The notes under the pieces: model-generated | The model's database searches: none | Told to the model about the DNA's origin: nothing | Seen by the model: the letters and a program-made list of their open reading frames with translations, nothing else | Origin: Wuchereria bancrofti | Taxonomy: Eukaryota > Nematoda > Chromadorea > Rhabditida > Onchocercidae | Reading direction: 5' to 3' | Length of the DNA stretch: 64,000 nt | Assembly (NCBI GenBank): GCA_005281725.1 | Contig: SSBO01000012.1 | Span: forward strand, 13,456,946 to 13,520,945 | Part shown: in pieces, positions 23,115 to 35,279 of the stretch | Layout: each line of letters opens with the position of its first letter | How positions within the stretch are numbered: the stretch's first letter is position 1 | Translations under genes and position numbers: made by a program

Positions 23115-24841
23115 TCAAGTCGATGAAAATATAAAATCTAATGCTTCGCTATCGTCCATCATAATATCGACGTGTTCTTGGGACTTTTCTGAATTCTCAT
23201 CTTGAATGAACGATTTTGAGTTTAACGTTATATTGCTTGCTATTTCCTCAAGAACCGGTGAATCGTCATTTTTCAAAACTGAATTGAAACCATCCAACTC
23301 ACTCATTCGTTTCTCACGTTGCATACGAATTTCTTGAGCACGATGCTTATTTTTTTCAATACGTTGTAATTGCTCCCATGACAATTTCGATGTCTTAAAA
23401 CAAATGTATAAATATATATTATATTTATAAAACAAACATACAAATATTCTTAAAACAAATATATATATAATCCTAGTAATTTCCTCAACTTCATGGTGAA
23501 TCAAATTTTAAGGTTAAAAATATATGAATGTATATTAAAAATATATCTCTCACGTACAGAGGATTCAAGCAACGTTGCTGTTTGATGCGATGTAACAGAT
23601 ACGGATGGCGTATCATCGAAAATTTCAAACAAATCTGTATCATTCAGTAGCATATCAGTGAACTCCTTGCTTCCTCCCTTATCAGCTATTTCATTATCCT
23701 GTTTATTTTCTTTGTTTCCAAGGAAGTCTTCATCAGTCAAAGGCATGTCAAGTCTCATTTTTGTCAACATTGTCTAAAATAAATAACATCGAACTGAAAA
23801 CAGGTGAAAACTATCCACTCATCTAAAGTAAATTTTTGTATAGATTATGGTAAATCGTAGTTTTCTCTTGAATAGTTGAAAATTAGAAAACAATACTTGA
23901 AAACAAATTTTAACAACAGCGAATAACAACCAAGACAGCATTGAAAACCCAATTGAATTTTCTTATAAACAACTCACTTTCACCATTCTTTTGTCGCTTA
24001 GGGATTCGACATGAGATACAAAATCTTCAAATGTCATTTTAGGACATAGTAAATGTCCCCAATGTTCTATTCGACTCATCATTACAAGCAAATCATCATA
24101 CTGAAAAAGAAGAAAAACAAAAGTCTTTAAAAACATCCACTAAAACAGAAGGAATATTTTGCTTCTGTTTGACATAAACGACACCTAATCAAATTAAAAA
24201 TTCATCAATTTTAGTTAATAGGAAATACAAAAACCATACAAAAACTTTGTATACCACTCAATGTTTTAATAACAGATTACTGAATCCAAGTGATAAAAAG
24301 ATTATTTCTAACGTTGGCATCAAAACAAGTAACTTATTTATTATGAGCTATTAATAAACTGATCTTAAGTTAGTTTCTCTAGAATAATACCAAAATCTTT
24401 CATAGGATGTTCGTGAAAGAACAAAATGAGAAAATTGTGTGAAAACAACTACAGGATGGAAGTACAAAAGACCAACTGGATTTTTATTTTTTGGAATAAA
24501 ATTGTCGAAACTTCGCTTCAATTCAAAGAAGCCATTTGGTCCGCAAAGTTCAATATCTCGTAATTTTGGATTTCTTACGAGACGTTGCCTGCGGATCTTC
24601 CTTTCATCTTTTTTCAGTAGGTCGTTCAAAATTTGTTCCTCGGAAGGCGTTGCTGAAAGAAGAAACTATATGGAATGCTCATTATTTGTTTTTAGCAAAG
24701 TAATCTTCAAAAGTCTGTTCATACTAAAACTTCTATGAGAAAATAAACATATTATGATAATCGACCATTTTTTTCAATTTCTTCGCGTTCGTTTATATCA
24801 TCGTCCGCAAACAATGCTTCGGAATCGTATGTAATATCCAT
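23115..24841 (-). CDS. tipn-1: TIPIN / Csm3-Swi3 family replication-fork protection protein
   Basis: Five exons in phase: 24841-24766, 24652-24477, 24100-23978, 23773-23558, 23393-23115, about 289 aa (human TIPIN is about 301). It starts MDITYDSEALFADDDINERE, an acidic head. The conserved Swi3 core begins RRQRLVRNPKLRDIELCGPN (about residues 45-65), continues FDNFIPKNKNP, then YDDLLVMMSRIEHWGHLLCP, FEDFVSHVESLSDKR and MRLDMP, which match the family's (K/R)LRDxxF..F(K)GKGHExxDL...I.WGH.L.P...F.DF...V..L motif order. A conserved basic helix LSWEQLQRIEKNKHRAQ lies near the C-terminus, followed by an acidic tail and TGA. TIPIN binds Timeless and stabilises stalled replication forks and the S-phase checkpoint. 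The exon 2 donor is taken at CCA|GTTGGT because it gives the right family spacing; CCT|GTAGTT is possible. Confidence 0.9.
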
Positions 24842-27800
24842 CAATCTTGTATACACATTAGCAAAATAACGCACCTCAGAATATCAACAATGTATCACAC
24901 TCGGAAAAAGCAAAGTATCATATCTGAAAAAAAGTTCACGATTGCTAAGGATTAACAGAATTTTAAGATTTTTTGAAAAAATTTGGTCATTTTCAGAAAA
25001 TATCTTGACAGGTGTTTCATATACAAATGGAAGTTTTTTTTACACAAATGAAGTATAATTTATACACAAATGAAGTTAAAGAAATTTGTAAATTAGCGAT
25101 AGCAATGGATATAGTAATAGAACATAATTCGAAATATCAACTGAAACAGAGACTGTGCTGAGGAAGACAACAGGACAAGAGGTTTAAAAGAAGTACAAAT
25201 TCTGTAACCAAGTCATGTCGCTTCATCATTTAAAAAGTTTATCGCAAACGTCATTAAGCATTTCAGAAATATAAATAGCTTTTCCGTGAAACTTTCATAC
25301 TGATCGGATATGAAGACATCAAGCATATTCCATCAAAAGAAAACAACAGTAAAAATAAAAAATGAAAAGTCTTTAGACCAACGACAAACATAAGAGACAA
25401 ACACAGTGTCCTTCTAACAAATATCTTATTCGGAACTGATGGGTGATAAATTCTAACGTTTCACGTAGTAACGTGAATCAAAATTTATGGTTACGTAGTT
25501 TTAACATGTCACATAGTAACGCGAACATATGCAAATTAAATTTTTTTCGTTTTTGTTTTAATTTTTTTCCTTTTTCTTTTTTTGGTTGTTTTAAATTAAC
25601 ATTTGACTTTATTCTTATATTCCTTCTTTTCGTTATTTCTTTCGTTTTGAAAAAATCTCTTTTTATATATGCCAATGTTTTCTTATTATTACTTTTATCA
25701 CATATTCTTCCTTATGTATTGGTCAATACTTCTTCTTTTCTATTTAAAAAGTGTTCAAAAATTCTTGTTCAGTTTTTATTATTTTAAATTTACTGTGTTA
25801 ATTGTGGATAATTTGCTACAGTTTAAAAAATTATAAATCATGCCAGAAATAATTGTAATTCTGCTCTAAATTTTGTACTTTTTTCCTATCTAACAATAAA
25901 AGGCTGAAATTTAAATGTAGATGTTTTACAAATTGTTTCCACCTTTCTTAACCACATTTACATTTCATTTTTAACTCTTTCTTCTATCTTCTTTTAAAAT
26001 AAAGAAAAAAGATAACTGGAGAAGAATCGAAAATTTTGAGTAAGATGAATGGTAAAAGTTTCACATTTACAAGCAAAATATGCCCATTTTTGATTTTCTT
26101 TCTCATTTCAATATCGAAATGGTGGTATTTTAATTAAAGAAACGATGAAAATCTATGCCAAGGAAGTAAATGTTTAAAAATAATAATTAAACAATTGTTT
26201 CTAGCACTCTAATTGTTTCGTTTGAAAAAATAAAATAAGATATTCATGTACACGTATATAGACATAATTCTACCGCTAATTACGTAATTCTACGTACTGC
26301 GTCAAATATTCTTATATATATATGATGAAGATGATATTTGACTTAATGCACCTTATATGCTGACCATTAGAAGAATTTGATAATATATATTAATATGCCA
26401 TACAACTAATTTGAGTAATAACTGCTAAGGAAGTAAATGTTTAAAAATTAGTTTCTATTTAATTTTTTTTTCTTTCCTTGAGTAAGAGCAACTTTGTTCC
26501 TATGAGTATCATTAACATCATGTAATATTTGATATTTGTTTGTTTGTTTTTCTTTTTCTTATTGCAAATTATATCGAAAATTTGAATTTTTGATTTGAAA
26601 TAAATTTCTATTGCCAAGAAAGAGCGGTATGAAGGAACAAGAATAATAAATTGATTAAATAAACTTGTAATTTCTTTACACTAATACGTAAGAATAGTGT
26701 TGGTATCGTTTAAGCATAAATATAACGTACGATTTGCTGTAGTTGTGAACTGTTATACAAAAAGTCATAGAATAACAATAGTAACTTTGCTTTCTTTTAT
26801 TGGCGCATATTCTTAATTTTTCATAGAGATTTTTTTATAGAAACATTTCATAGAAATTTTTGCTGGTTAGTTTATTGTAATTTAGTAAACTGTTACAAAT
26901 TTATAATCTTTTTTTCTTTAATTTTGCAACTATACGATTATAATTATAAATTTTGCAATACATCATTTGAACAGCTCAACTTGTCCTTCCGATTAATGTT
27001 TTGAGTGATTTATTGAAGTTATCAGGAAGCGAAATGATTATAATGGATGAGATCAAACTTTGTGGCGTAATTTGTTTGAAATGAAGCATTGCTTATCAGA
27101 CATTATTGTGGAAAATGGCTTTTCTATTGATGACGTCGCAGTTTAAAGTTACATTTCATCAATTTGCTGAACATACCAATCAAATTGCGATGATTTTCCG
27201 AAATTCAGGAAGTTGTGATAGTGATAGTAAACTGTTACAAATTCATGATTTTCTTTTCTCTGATTTTGCAACTGTATGATTACAATTATAGGAAATGATT
27301 TTGAACTTCTTGTTTATTGATATATTATTTTGGTCGTTAGTTTTTGTCGTCATTTTCTGTTAAATGCTGTAAATTGATCGGTAAAGAGTTATTATAATCA
27401 TCACAGAAGGGAAAGTAACACGTCAAAACATTGAATTTTGTTGGATGTCAATTAACTCATAATACATATGAGACATTTATTATTGCCGATGAAATCATCC
27501 ATGATTTTATGATTGCTTTTTTTTTCAGCAAGTTGATCGTTTGTTACTATATTTTTTACCTTTAACTCTTTGTTTGGAAAAATTATATTTCCATTAATTC
27601 ATTAAAGTAATGAAAAGTTAATCATTGGATAGATGCTGCAATAAGGTTAAGAAGCTATTCTTGATATCAATTCACTGATATCATGTAAGAATAACTTCTG
27701 CTAATATTTCTGCTAATGTAACTTCTGTTAATGTTCAACTTTAAAAATATCAGACCAACATTTATTTTTAACCTTTAAACTTGTTTTTCCTTACCCGACA

Positions 27801-28554
27801 CACCCAAATAATTACTTTCTTTGATCAGGTTTCGTCATACCTTTTCATTTCTACTTTTCATTGCTGTATCATTATTGTATCAATTGATTTTTCGTCGATA
27901 TTATCATTTTAATATTATTTCACATTTATCTAACAGTAAAATTATCTGTGCCTAAAGAGAGCAAGTTCTGTTTAGAAATGCCGCCGAATTGTCATTATTT
28001 TAAATTCATTTTTTAATATAGTCACTTCTATGACACCCACAAATTGCGCTCATTTATATCAATATTGGAACAATTCAGTCATATCATTTTAGATTACATT
28101 AAAAGAAAGGAAATGTTACTCATTAAGAGGAAAGAGGAAAGATGGCGATTAACTGGAAAAGAATTTAGTTTTTCAAAAAATAAATTATTTTAATAATTAA
28201 AAGTTTGAAGAGAAACAATGCCATTTTATCGACTAAATAAGAGAAAAGGGTTTTTTAGCCTTTAAAATCTAATGAAGTGCAAATTCATTTTTTGTGATTT
28301 TTCGAGTGTAATAAAGAAAATATTGTTTCTATTCGTCAAAAAGTTTTCATTTATTATTATTTGTCAACGTTGTCTGGGGGACACTTGTTGACTGCATCCG
28401 AAAAGCCTGATGATAATTGGAATAGAAGTTGAAAAACTAATTAACACTTCAACATTTCGTTGTTATTAACACGTCGTCAAATCATCATTGCTAAGGAATG
28501 TAATGTTTTGAATTTGAATTTCTTTTACATAAATCTTTTGTATACTTTTCAGGA
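24842..28554. other. AT-rich intergenic DNA between TIPIN and the P450 gene
   Basis: No gene is recognised. The 114-aa frame at 25443-25787 is a Phe/Leu/Ser-rich translation of a poly-pyrimidine tract and is likely chance. A small perfect hairpin (TTCACG, six-base loop, CGTGAA) is at 25460-25477. The phrase TGCTAAGGAAGTAAATGTTTAAAAAT recurs in part near 26160 and 26430. Confidence 0.4.
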
Positions 28555-31500
28555 ATGTTAACCGTTTTGTTATTATTCCTAATACTTATTCTTGTCTTAA
28601 TTACAAAATATGCAAAACAAACTAAGCAGAAGATACAGAAGAAATGGCGTATGATCAGACTAATTAATAAACTTCCTGGACCAAGTTTGTTGGAAATATT
28701 TGTAGAATTACTACGACTGAAGATAGATCGTGAACGTATGTTCAATTGTGTAGCTTTAAATTAATTTGAGCTTATTAGAATAATAACAATAATAATAATA
28801 ATAAAAGAATCACCTGGCTAAATTCTCAAAATGACGATAGCAAGGATATTTCATATATGATACAAAAAATCTATCGTGTTTTTTAACTTAAATGCAATGA
28901 AAAACAATGTTCAGATTTTTTTGTTTTATAAAATTTTTAAAGAAAATTTGATGAAAATTCATTAGCTATAAATTACTTTTTGTTAATTCAGAATTTACTT
29001 ATCAATTGGAAGCGATCTTTCGGAAATATGCTTATAAACATGATCATGGAATAGTGTGTGTTTGGTTTGGTTTCAAACCAATGTTATTATTGATGAGATC
29101 ACCGAGTGCTAAAGTTTATAATTTATTGAACAAATTCTTCAAGTTTCAAAATTTCCCAAAAGTTTCTTTGGAATTACAAAAAACTTTTTGAAATTCAATG
29201 CAAGAAAGTTGGAGTGTTTATTTGATTTGTATTTTTTGAATTTTCAATTATAATATATCTGCTTATGTTATAACAACGTTTTTAATCATTTTTCGTTTCT
29301 TCATTGAAGGTTATATTCGAAAATAAGACATTAACATATAAAACGGATGATTATGGTTTTGTAAGACAATTGGTAGGTGAAGGGCTGTTAGCCGCGTAAG
29401 TTAATTTCAATTTTATGGCTTTACGATTAAATAAAAAAAACTGAAATTCTGCTGAATGGTTTCTGTTACTTAAATGTCATCTGCCATCTGATTAGCATTT
29501 GAATGAAAATTGATAAATTCAATGCAATTTACAGGTCTGGCAATGTGTGGTTTAAAGCAAGACGAATGTTAACACCAACATTTCATTTCAATATTTTACG
29601 AAAATACATGGAAATATTTAATGAGCAATCGAAAGTTTGTTACTTAAATAATGCTAATTAATTATGAAGGAGAGTCTAAATGATGTTAGCTAATTTTCAA
29701 AATTCAATCAATAAAAGATCTTTCGGAAATATGATTGTTTTCATACATTTAGCGCTTTAAATTGATCATGAATTCATCATGAATTCTCTTATTGCCACAT
29801 TTACAATATTTTTTCACTCATTTGTTCCCAAGTAAAAAGTTGTAATTTTTGTGCAAAAATTTTAATTGAAAAAAAAACTTTTTTTAAATAAAAGTTTCAG
29901 ATTTTGTTAGAAATTTTGGATAAGTACAGTGACACTAATCAAACTTTTGATTTATTTCCTTATTTACGACGCTTTGGTTTGGATGTTATCGCAGGTTTGC
30001 TTTTGCATTAAAATTTTAGAGAAGAATTAATTAACATATCATTTAAAAATAGTAAAATAATTGGTAGTAAATGTTACAGATGAAGTAGTTGCCGTTTCTC
30101 CGTTTCATATTCCGGATGATTCCAAATGATGAAAAAAAATCATTTCAGAAACGGCTATGGGTGTAAGAATAGCTGCACAAAATCACTGTGTTGATTACCC
30201 ATACATCGAAGGATTACATTTAGTGGAAGAGTTAGCATGGTCAAGAATCCGATGCCCGTGGTATTGGTTTGCCCTCACTCGTTGGCTTTCCGGCTATAAT
30301 CGGAAAATGGAATATCATTGCAATGTGTGTAAAAATCTCACTAGAGAAGTATGATCTTATGGCTTTATTTTGGAATAAATAACGGGTAGATTCTTTTTAT
30401 TATATAATAAAAATGTTTGAATTTAATTGGTTCATTTCAAAATTTAATTAGCTTTCACTGAAAAAAGAGGTTGGAGCATTTCATTAACGGTAAACATTCT
30501 TTTTTTAACTTTTAACTAACGGAACAATTTTTACTCATCAATGTTGATAATTTGTAAAGGATTTGCTAGAGAAATTTTTTTGATTGTGATTTGAAGTTTG
30601 TACAGAAGAAAAATGTATTATGTAATGGAATCTATTGTAATGAATTTTATTAGCTAACAATTACATTAAATAAACTAATAATCTATATTGGTTATTTCAT
30701 TTACTGATAATTTTGTAGAAGTACTATTTATGAATATAGAATGAAGAGAAAGAAATAAAAAAATATGAAAAATAAATTAAGGATTTAAATGAAGAGAGTT
30801 GACTCGATGAGAGTGAGATCAACCGAATTGAAATTTATCGGTACTAAAAAACTAACTCAGACAAAAAATCTAAGCCCCTAATTCTTATTCAAATGAGCAC
30901 TGGCTTATGACAAAAGCGCATGATTACAGTGAGTAAAGAATTGTCACTAACGGATGATCTTTACGCTTTATATAGTAAGAGATGGGTTTTAACAATTGCT
31001 CATAATCATAAATGTCATATTTGAAAGGTCTCTACAATATTTCGACATTGCAAATTCATTTGGTTTAGAACAGTGGATGCAAATTCATTTGGTTTAGAGC
31101 AGTGGAAATTAGTTGAACAAAAATCTGATAACCTTTTGACCTTTTAACAATTGAATATAAGTTTAGCTATCAGATTGGAAGATAAGAAAATTTGAATAAT
31201 GAAGTTGGGAGAAATTTTTAACATATTAAATAAAATGCACATATTTTTTATTAAAAAACTGTAACATTCTAAATAATTCAGATAAGTTAAGGTATAATCG
31301 GAAGTTATGTATTGAATAAATGATTTCCTAATTAAAATATAAAATTGAAACTAAGGAATACTCAAATTAAACAATACTCTGTTGAAATTTTGAAAATTAT
31401 AGTGCAAATTGAAAAATTTATAGTTCATTGTTCGCTTTTTCAGATAATTGCAGTTAAAAGAAAAGAATGGGAGAATTTCAAAAATCAATCATTTATGGAT

Positions 31501-33624
31501 GATTTATCAGGTAGCGGTAAGAAGCAATTAAGTTTCTTAGATTTTCTGTTCAACGTTCGTGATCAGTACAATTTAACCGATGAAAATATCTGCGATCAGG
31601 TTAATACATTTATGGCAGCAGGTATGAATTTCAAAAAACTTTTTCAAAAAAAAATTCGAAATATTTCAGCTAAAATAATCTGTTTATTTCTATTAACACT
31701 GTAGAATGCCAGTAAAGTTTATAATTTTTTGTGTATATCCTTTTTTTTTTCTTTTTTCTTATTGTTATGACAGTTATAATTTTTGTTCCTTTGTTAAGCA
31801 TATTTTATAGTTATTTTCGTTTCTTAAACTTTAATCTTTTATTATTTGATTCAAAATGTCTAATGGTATAGTGAATCTATTTTGAGCCTTTTCAATATTT
31901 CTTATCGAAACGATGAACATTTCAAGACTGAACTATTGCGGATTCTATAATTCCTTTGATCTTATTGTTAATTCTTTACGTTCCTTGATGACACATTTTG
32001 TCCGTTCTTCGTGTTTTCTTGATGATCTCTTGTCCACGCTCTTTGATCTCTTTGAAATGTGAAACAAAATCATCACTTCTTTTTATCAGTTAAGCCAGCT
32101 ATTTCGTCCATCTCTAGTGAATATAATCAGTAACAAGCAGATTTACATTTAACAAATTTAAGAAAAAAAAAAGAAATCAATTGCAGCAGGATTTTTAATT
32201 TGGGGTGAAATCTGCTTTTTGATTAATCAGAATTAGAATGGTAGACTTCTTCCTTGTTTTCCTATCACTCATAAGATTGACCATAAACATATTAATTTAA
32301 TAACTTAATTTTAATTGATTTCCTGCTTAATTTGTATTTTTATCATCCAGGAAGCAATGCAGTATCGACTCAAGTTGGTTTCAACTTATTTGCATTAGGT
32401 CATCGACAAAATTATCAGGAAAAGGTGTACGAAGAAATTAAATATGTTCTTGGTAATGTCCTCAAAGAAATCAAACATGAATCTAGCAAAAAATTTTTTT
32501 AATACATTTAAAATTTTTAGTAGTCTTTTTTTTGCTGTTGTAGAAGAAATAGATCTTATTTTTTTTTTTCTCACAAATGTATATTGTTTTGTAGGGGACA
32601 CGGAACGGGACATTACGACTGATGACGTCAAAAAGCTGAAATATCTTTATCAGTGCGTATGTGAAACAGGTCGCATAACACCAAATGTAGTTGTGATAGG
32701 ACGGAAAATACATATTGAACTTAACCTTTGTGTGTTTTGCATTGATTGTTTCAATTCAAATTTATTTACTTATTTAAATATTTAAGTTTACTTATTTAAA
32801 TGTTCAATCGAATTATTTGTTTGCTATGTAACTGTTTTTAGGTGGCTATACAATACCAGCAGGTACTGATTGCTACATATCACCATTTTCAATCATGCGA
32901 GATCCAAAAGTTTGTTAATTTTGAAAATTCTTGAAAAAAAAGTTGCCAATTAACATGCTGTAATCATTATTTTCATTCCCGACTATTTCACTATTCTCAA
33001 TAAAAACTTAATTTATACGCTATTGCTTATTTTCAAAATTTTTTGCAAATTTTTCAAAAAAAAAAGTCAAATTGTATTTATCAACCACTGCATTTTAATA
33101 TTTCAGCATTATGATAATCCAGAAGAGTATGATCCTGAACATTTTGCTCCTGATAAGGTAAAAAATCGTGATCCATTTGCTTTTGTGCCATTTTCTGCAG
33201 GAATTCGAAATTGTATAGGTAAGAAAACTTTAGCCATATTTAATTGAAATTTCAAACACTTAATGCAATATTTCTTTAAATATGAAATGAGTAATATATA
33301 TGTAATTGATGAAAGTAAAGTATCTTTTGCCAATTTTGAATTTAAATTGCATTTCTGCTCATATTTCCACTAATTCATTACCTGTTTCATCCACTCTCGA
33401 AAAGTATGAGAAATGGAAAAATATCACATCTTGAATTTTTTTCATTAATACTTTTTAATGCAGGCAGTAAGTTTGCTACGTTGGAATTGGTAGTAAGTCT
33501 GGCTTACATTTTGAGACGTTATCGCGTCATTTCGATGTTACCAGAGATACAAAATCGACCAATACCGGAATTTTCCCTGAAACCGAGCAGAGGCTTTCCA
33601 GTTCGCTTGGAACGAAGATTGTAA
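28555..33624 (+). CDS. Cytochrome P450, CYP4-clan, with atypical I-helix
   Basis: Twelve exons in phase: 28555-28735, 28992-29113, 29310-29395, 29535-29634, 29901-29994, 30149-30348, 31444-31621, 32351-32452, 32595-32729, 32842-32909, 33107-33218, 33464-33624; 512 aa, normal for a microsomal P450. Residues 1-20 (MLTVLLLFLILILVLI) form the N-terminal membrane anchor, followed by LINKLPGPSLLE, the proline-rich hinge. Then NVWFKARRMLTPTFHF (C-helix, W...R), ETAMGV (typical of CYP4), QEKVYEEI (J-helix), K-helix ETGR (ExxR kept), GGYTIPAG, FVPFSAGIRNCIG (heme loop FxxGxxxCxG with the Cys ligand). The I-helix reads AAGSNAVST where most P450s have AGxDTT: the acid/threonine pair used for proton delivery is absent. 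The ATG follows ATACTTTTCAGGA, a possible trans-splice site. Confidence 0.93.
31049..31106 (+). repeat. 29-bp tandem repeat, two units, in a P450 intron
   Basis: The unit TGCAAATTCATTTGG... is present twice in succession (31049-31077 and 31078-31106) with one visible difference (AGAACAG versus AGAGCAG). Confidence 0.85.
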
Positions 33625-35279
33625 TTATTGACTTCTAATTTGCATCAGCTTGTCAAATTGCATTTCTAGTCAACAAAATATTAATATCAAATTTTAATTT
33701 TAATCCGATATCAATATTTTCTTTAACTAAAGCATCAAATACTCATAAAAGCATTTGATAATATAGTCGATGAGATGTAACACTGATAATCGTCCGTAAT
33801 TCTTTCATAAATTCAATTATGAACAAGCTGGCATTTATAAGAAGAAAGAAAAGTATTAAGAATTAAATTTAAAAAAATAATTAAATTCAGAATTGATCAG
33901 AAAACATAGAAATATATTATAGATCAATAGCAAATCCAGCCAGCTCAGTGCAACAAACTACCCAATAGAGTTCGACAAAATATTTTTTGGCAAAATAACA
34001 AAAAAATTCATTTTGAAATACATTATAGATTACTGTTTGAATGGAAAAATGTCGATTGTTTGAAAAGGAATTTAATTTTTCGAATTACAAGTTTTTTTAA
34101 TAATTAAAAGCTTAAAAAGAATTAATGTTATCTTATAGGTTAAATGGCGGAAAAAAAGCATTCTGACTCTGTCTAATGAAGTGCAAATTCCGGTTTTGTA
34201 ATTCGTGATGGAAATTTAAAAAAAAATTATAGATTTTTGATCTGACCATTTAATAATGATCAGATCAAAAAAGATTTCTTTTTTCATTATTTGTAGATAC
34301 GGTTTGAGAAATATCAATTGATTGTATGTATCTGAAAAGATCTGGCTACAGTGATCTGGAAATTTTGAAAATTCTGTAAACATTAGTGTTAATTAATACT
34401 ATGTTTGAAAACATTGATGAAATTAAATGAATTTTTGATAATCGTTCAATAATTAATCATTAGCAACTTTTCAATGATATCACTCTCACCATTCATTCAT
34501 TTGTCATTTGCGCTTTTCATAGCAGTTCAAATATTAAATACTTTTTTTATTGCCATTTTGATATCTATTTCCTATCCAGTATAATTTCATTAATTCTTAA
34601 TTAATTGTATAAGCAATACTAAATAAATGAATTAATTTAGTTGAACGAAAAATATCTCAAGAAATCACTCTTAAAATAACATTCAACATGACAGTTTAAA
34701 TATGACAGTTGTAAATGATGTAAAATTTGTAATTATTTCCATATCATTTGCAAACGTAGAAAAAATAACTTTGCGGTTGTGCTTACTGTAGCTAATTTTT
34801 ATATAAATTTATTGATAAACTTTTTCACATTCATCTTTTGATTGCTGTTAAGCAGTTGTATGTCCTAATTTTTTGCTATCTTTTTATTTTATCAGTGATA
34901 TTAATATTTATATTGTGTATGATAAAATTATTTAAATATAAAATTGTATTTAAACTATTTATGCAAGCAATAATACTTCATTGTATTGCAATTTGTTAAC
35001 TTCTTTGATACATTATTGCTTATCAGAAAGAGATAACATATTTGTTATACCTATCACAAGGCGTTACTTTATTTAATTCAATAAAATAAAGTCAAAAAAT
35101 TGTCATTATCGAATATATTGATACTATAAAAAGTGAAAGATATGATTATGCTCAATTATCTATAAATAATGAATGTGCTTTAATAAATGATCATTGACTG
35201 ATAAATGTGGCTCAAATAAAACATCCAAATCATAAATTTGAGTATTTTTCAAATCATAGATTTGATGTAATTTAGAAAT
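33625..35279. other. AT-rich intergenic DNA
   Basis: No gene, RNA or structured repeat is recognised between the P450 stop and the next gene's first ATG. Confidence 0.45.

Noticed and set aside
25443..25787. 114-aa hydrophobic open frame
   Set aside because: Phe/Leu/Ser composition follows from a pyrimidine-rich tract; no splice sites, homology or supporting exons.
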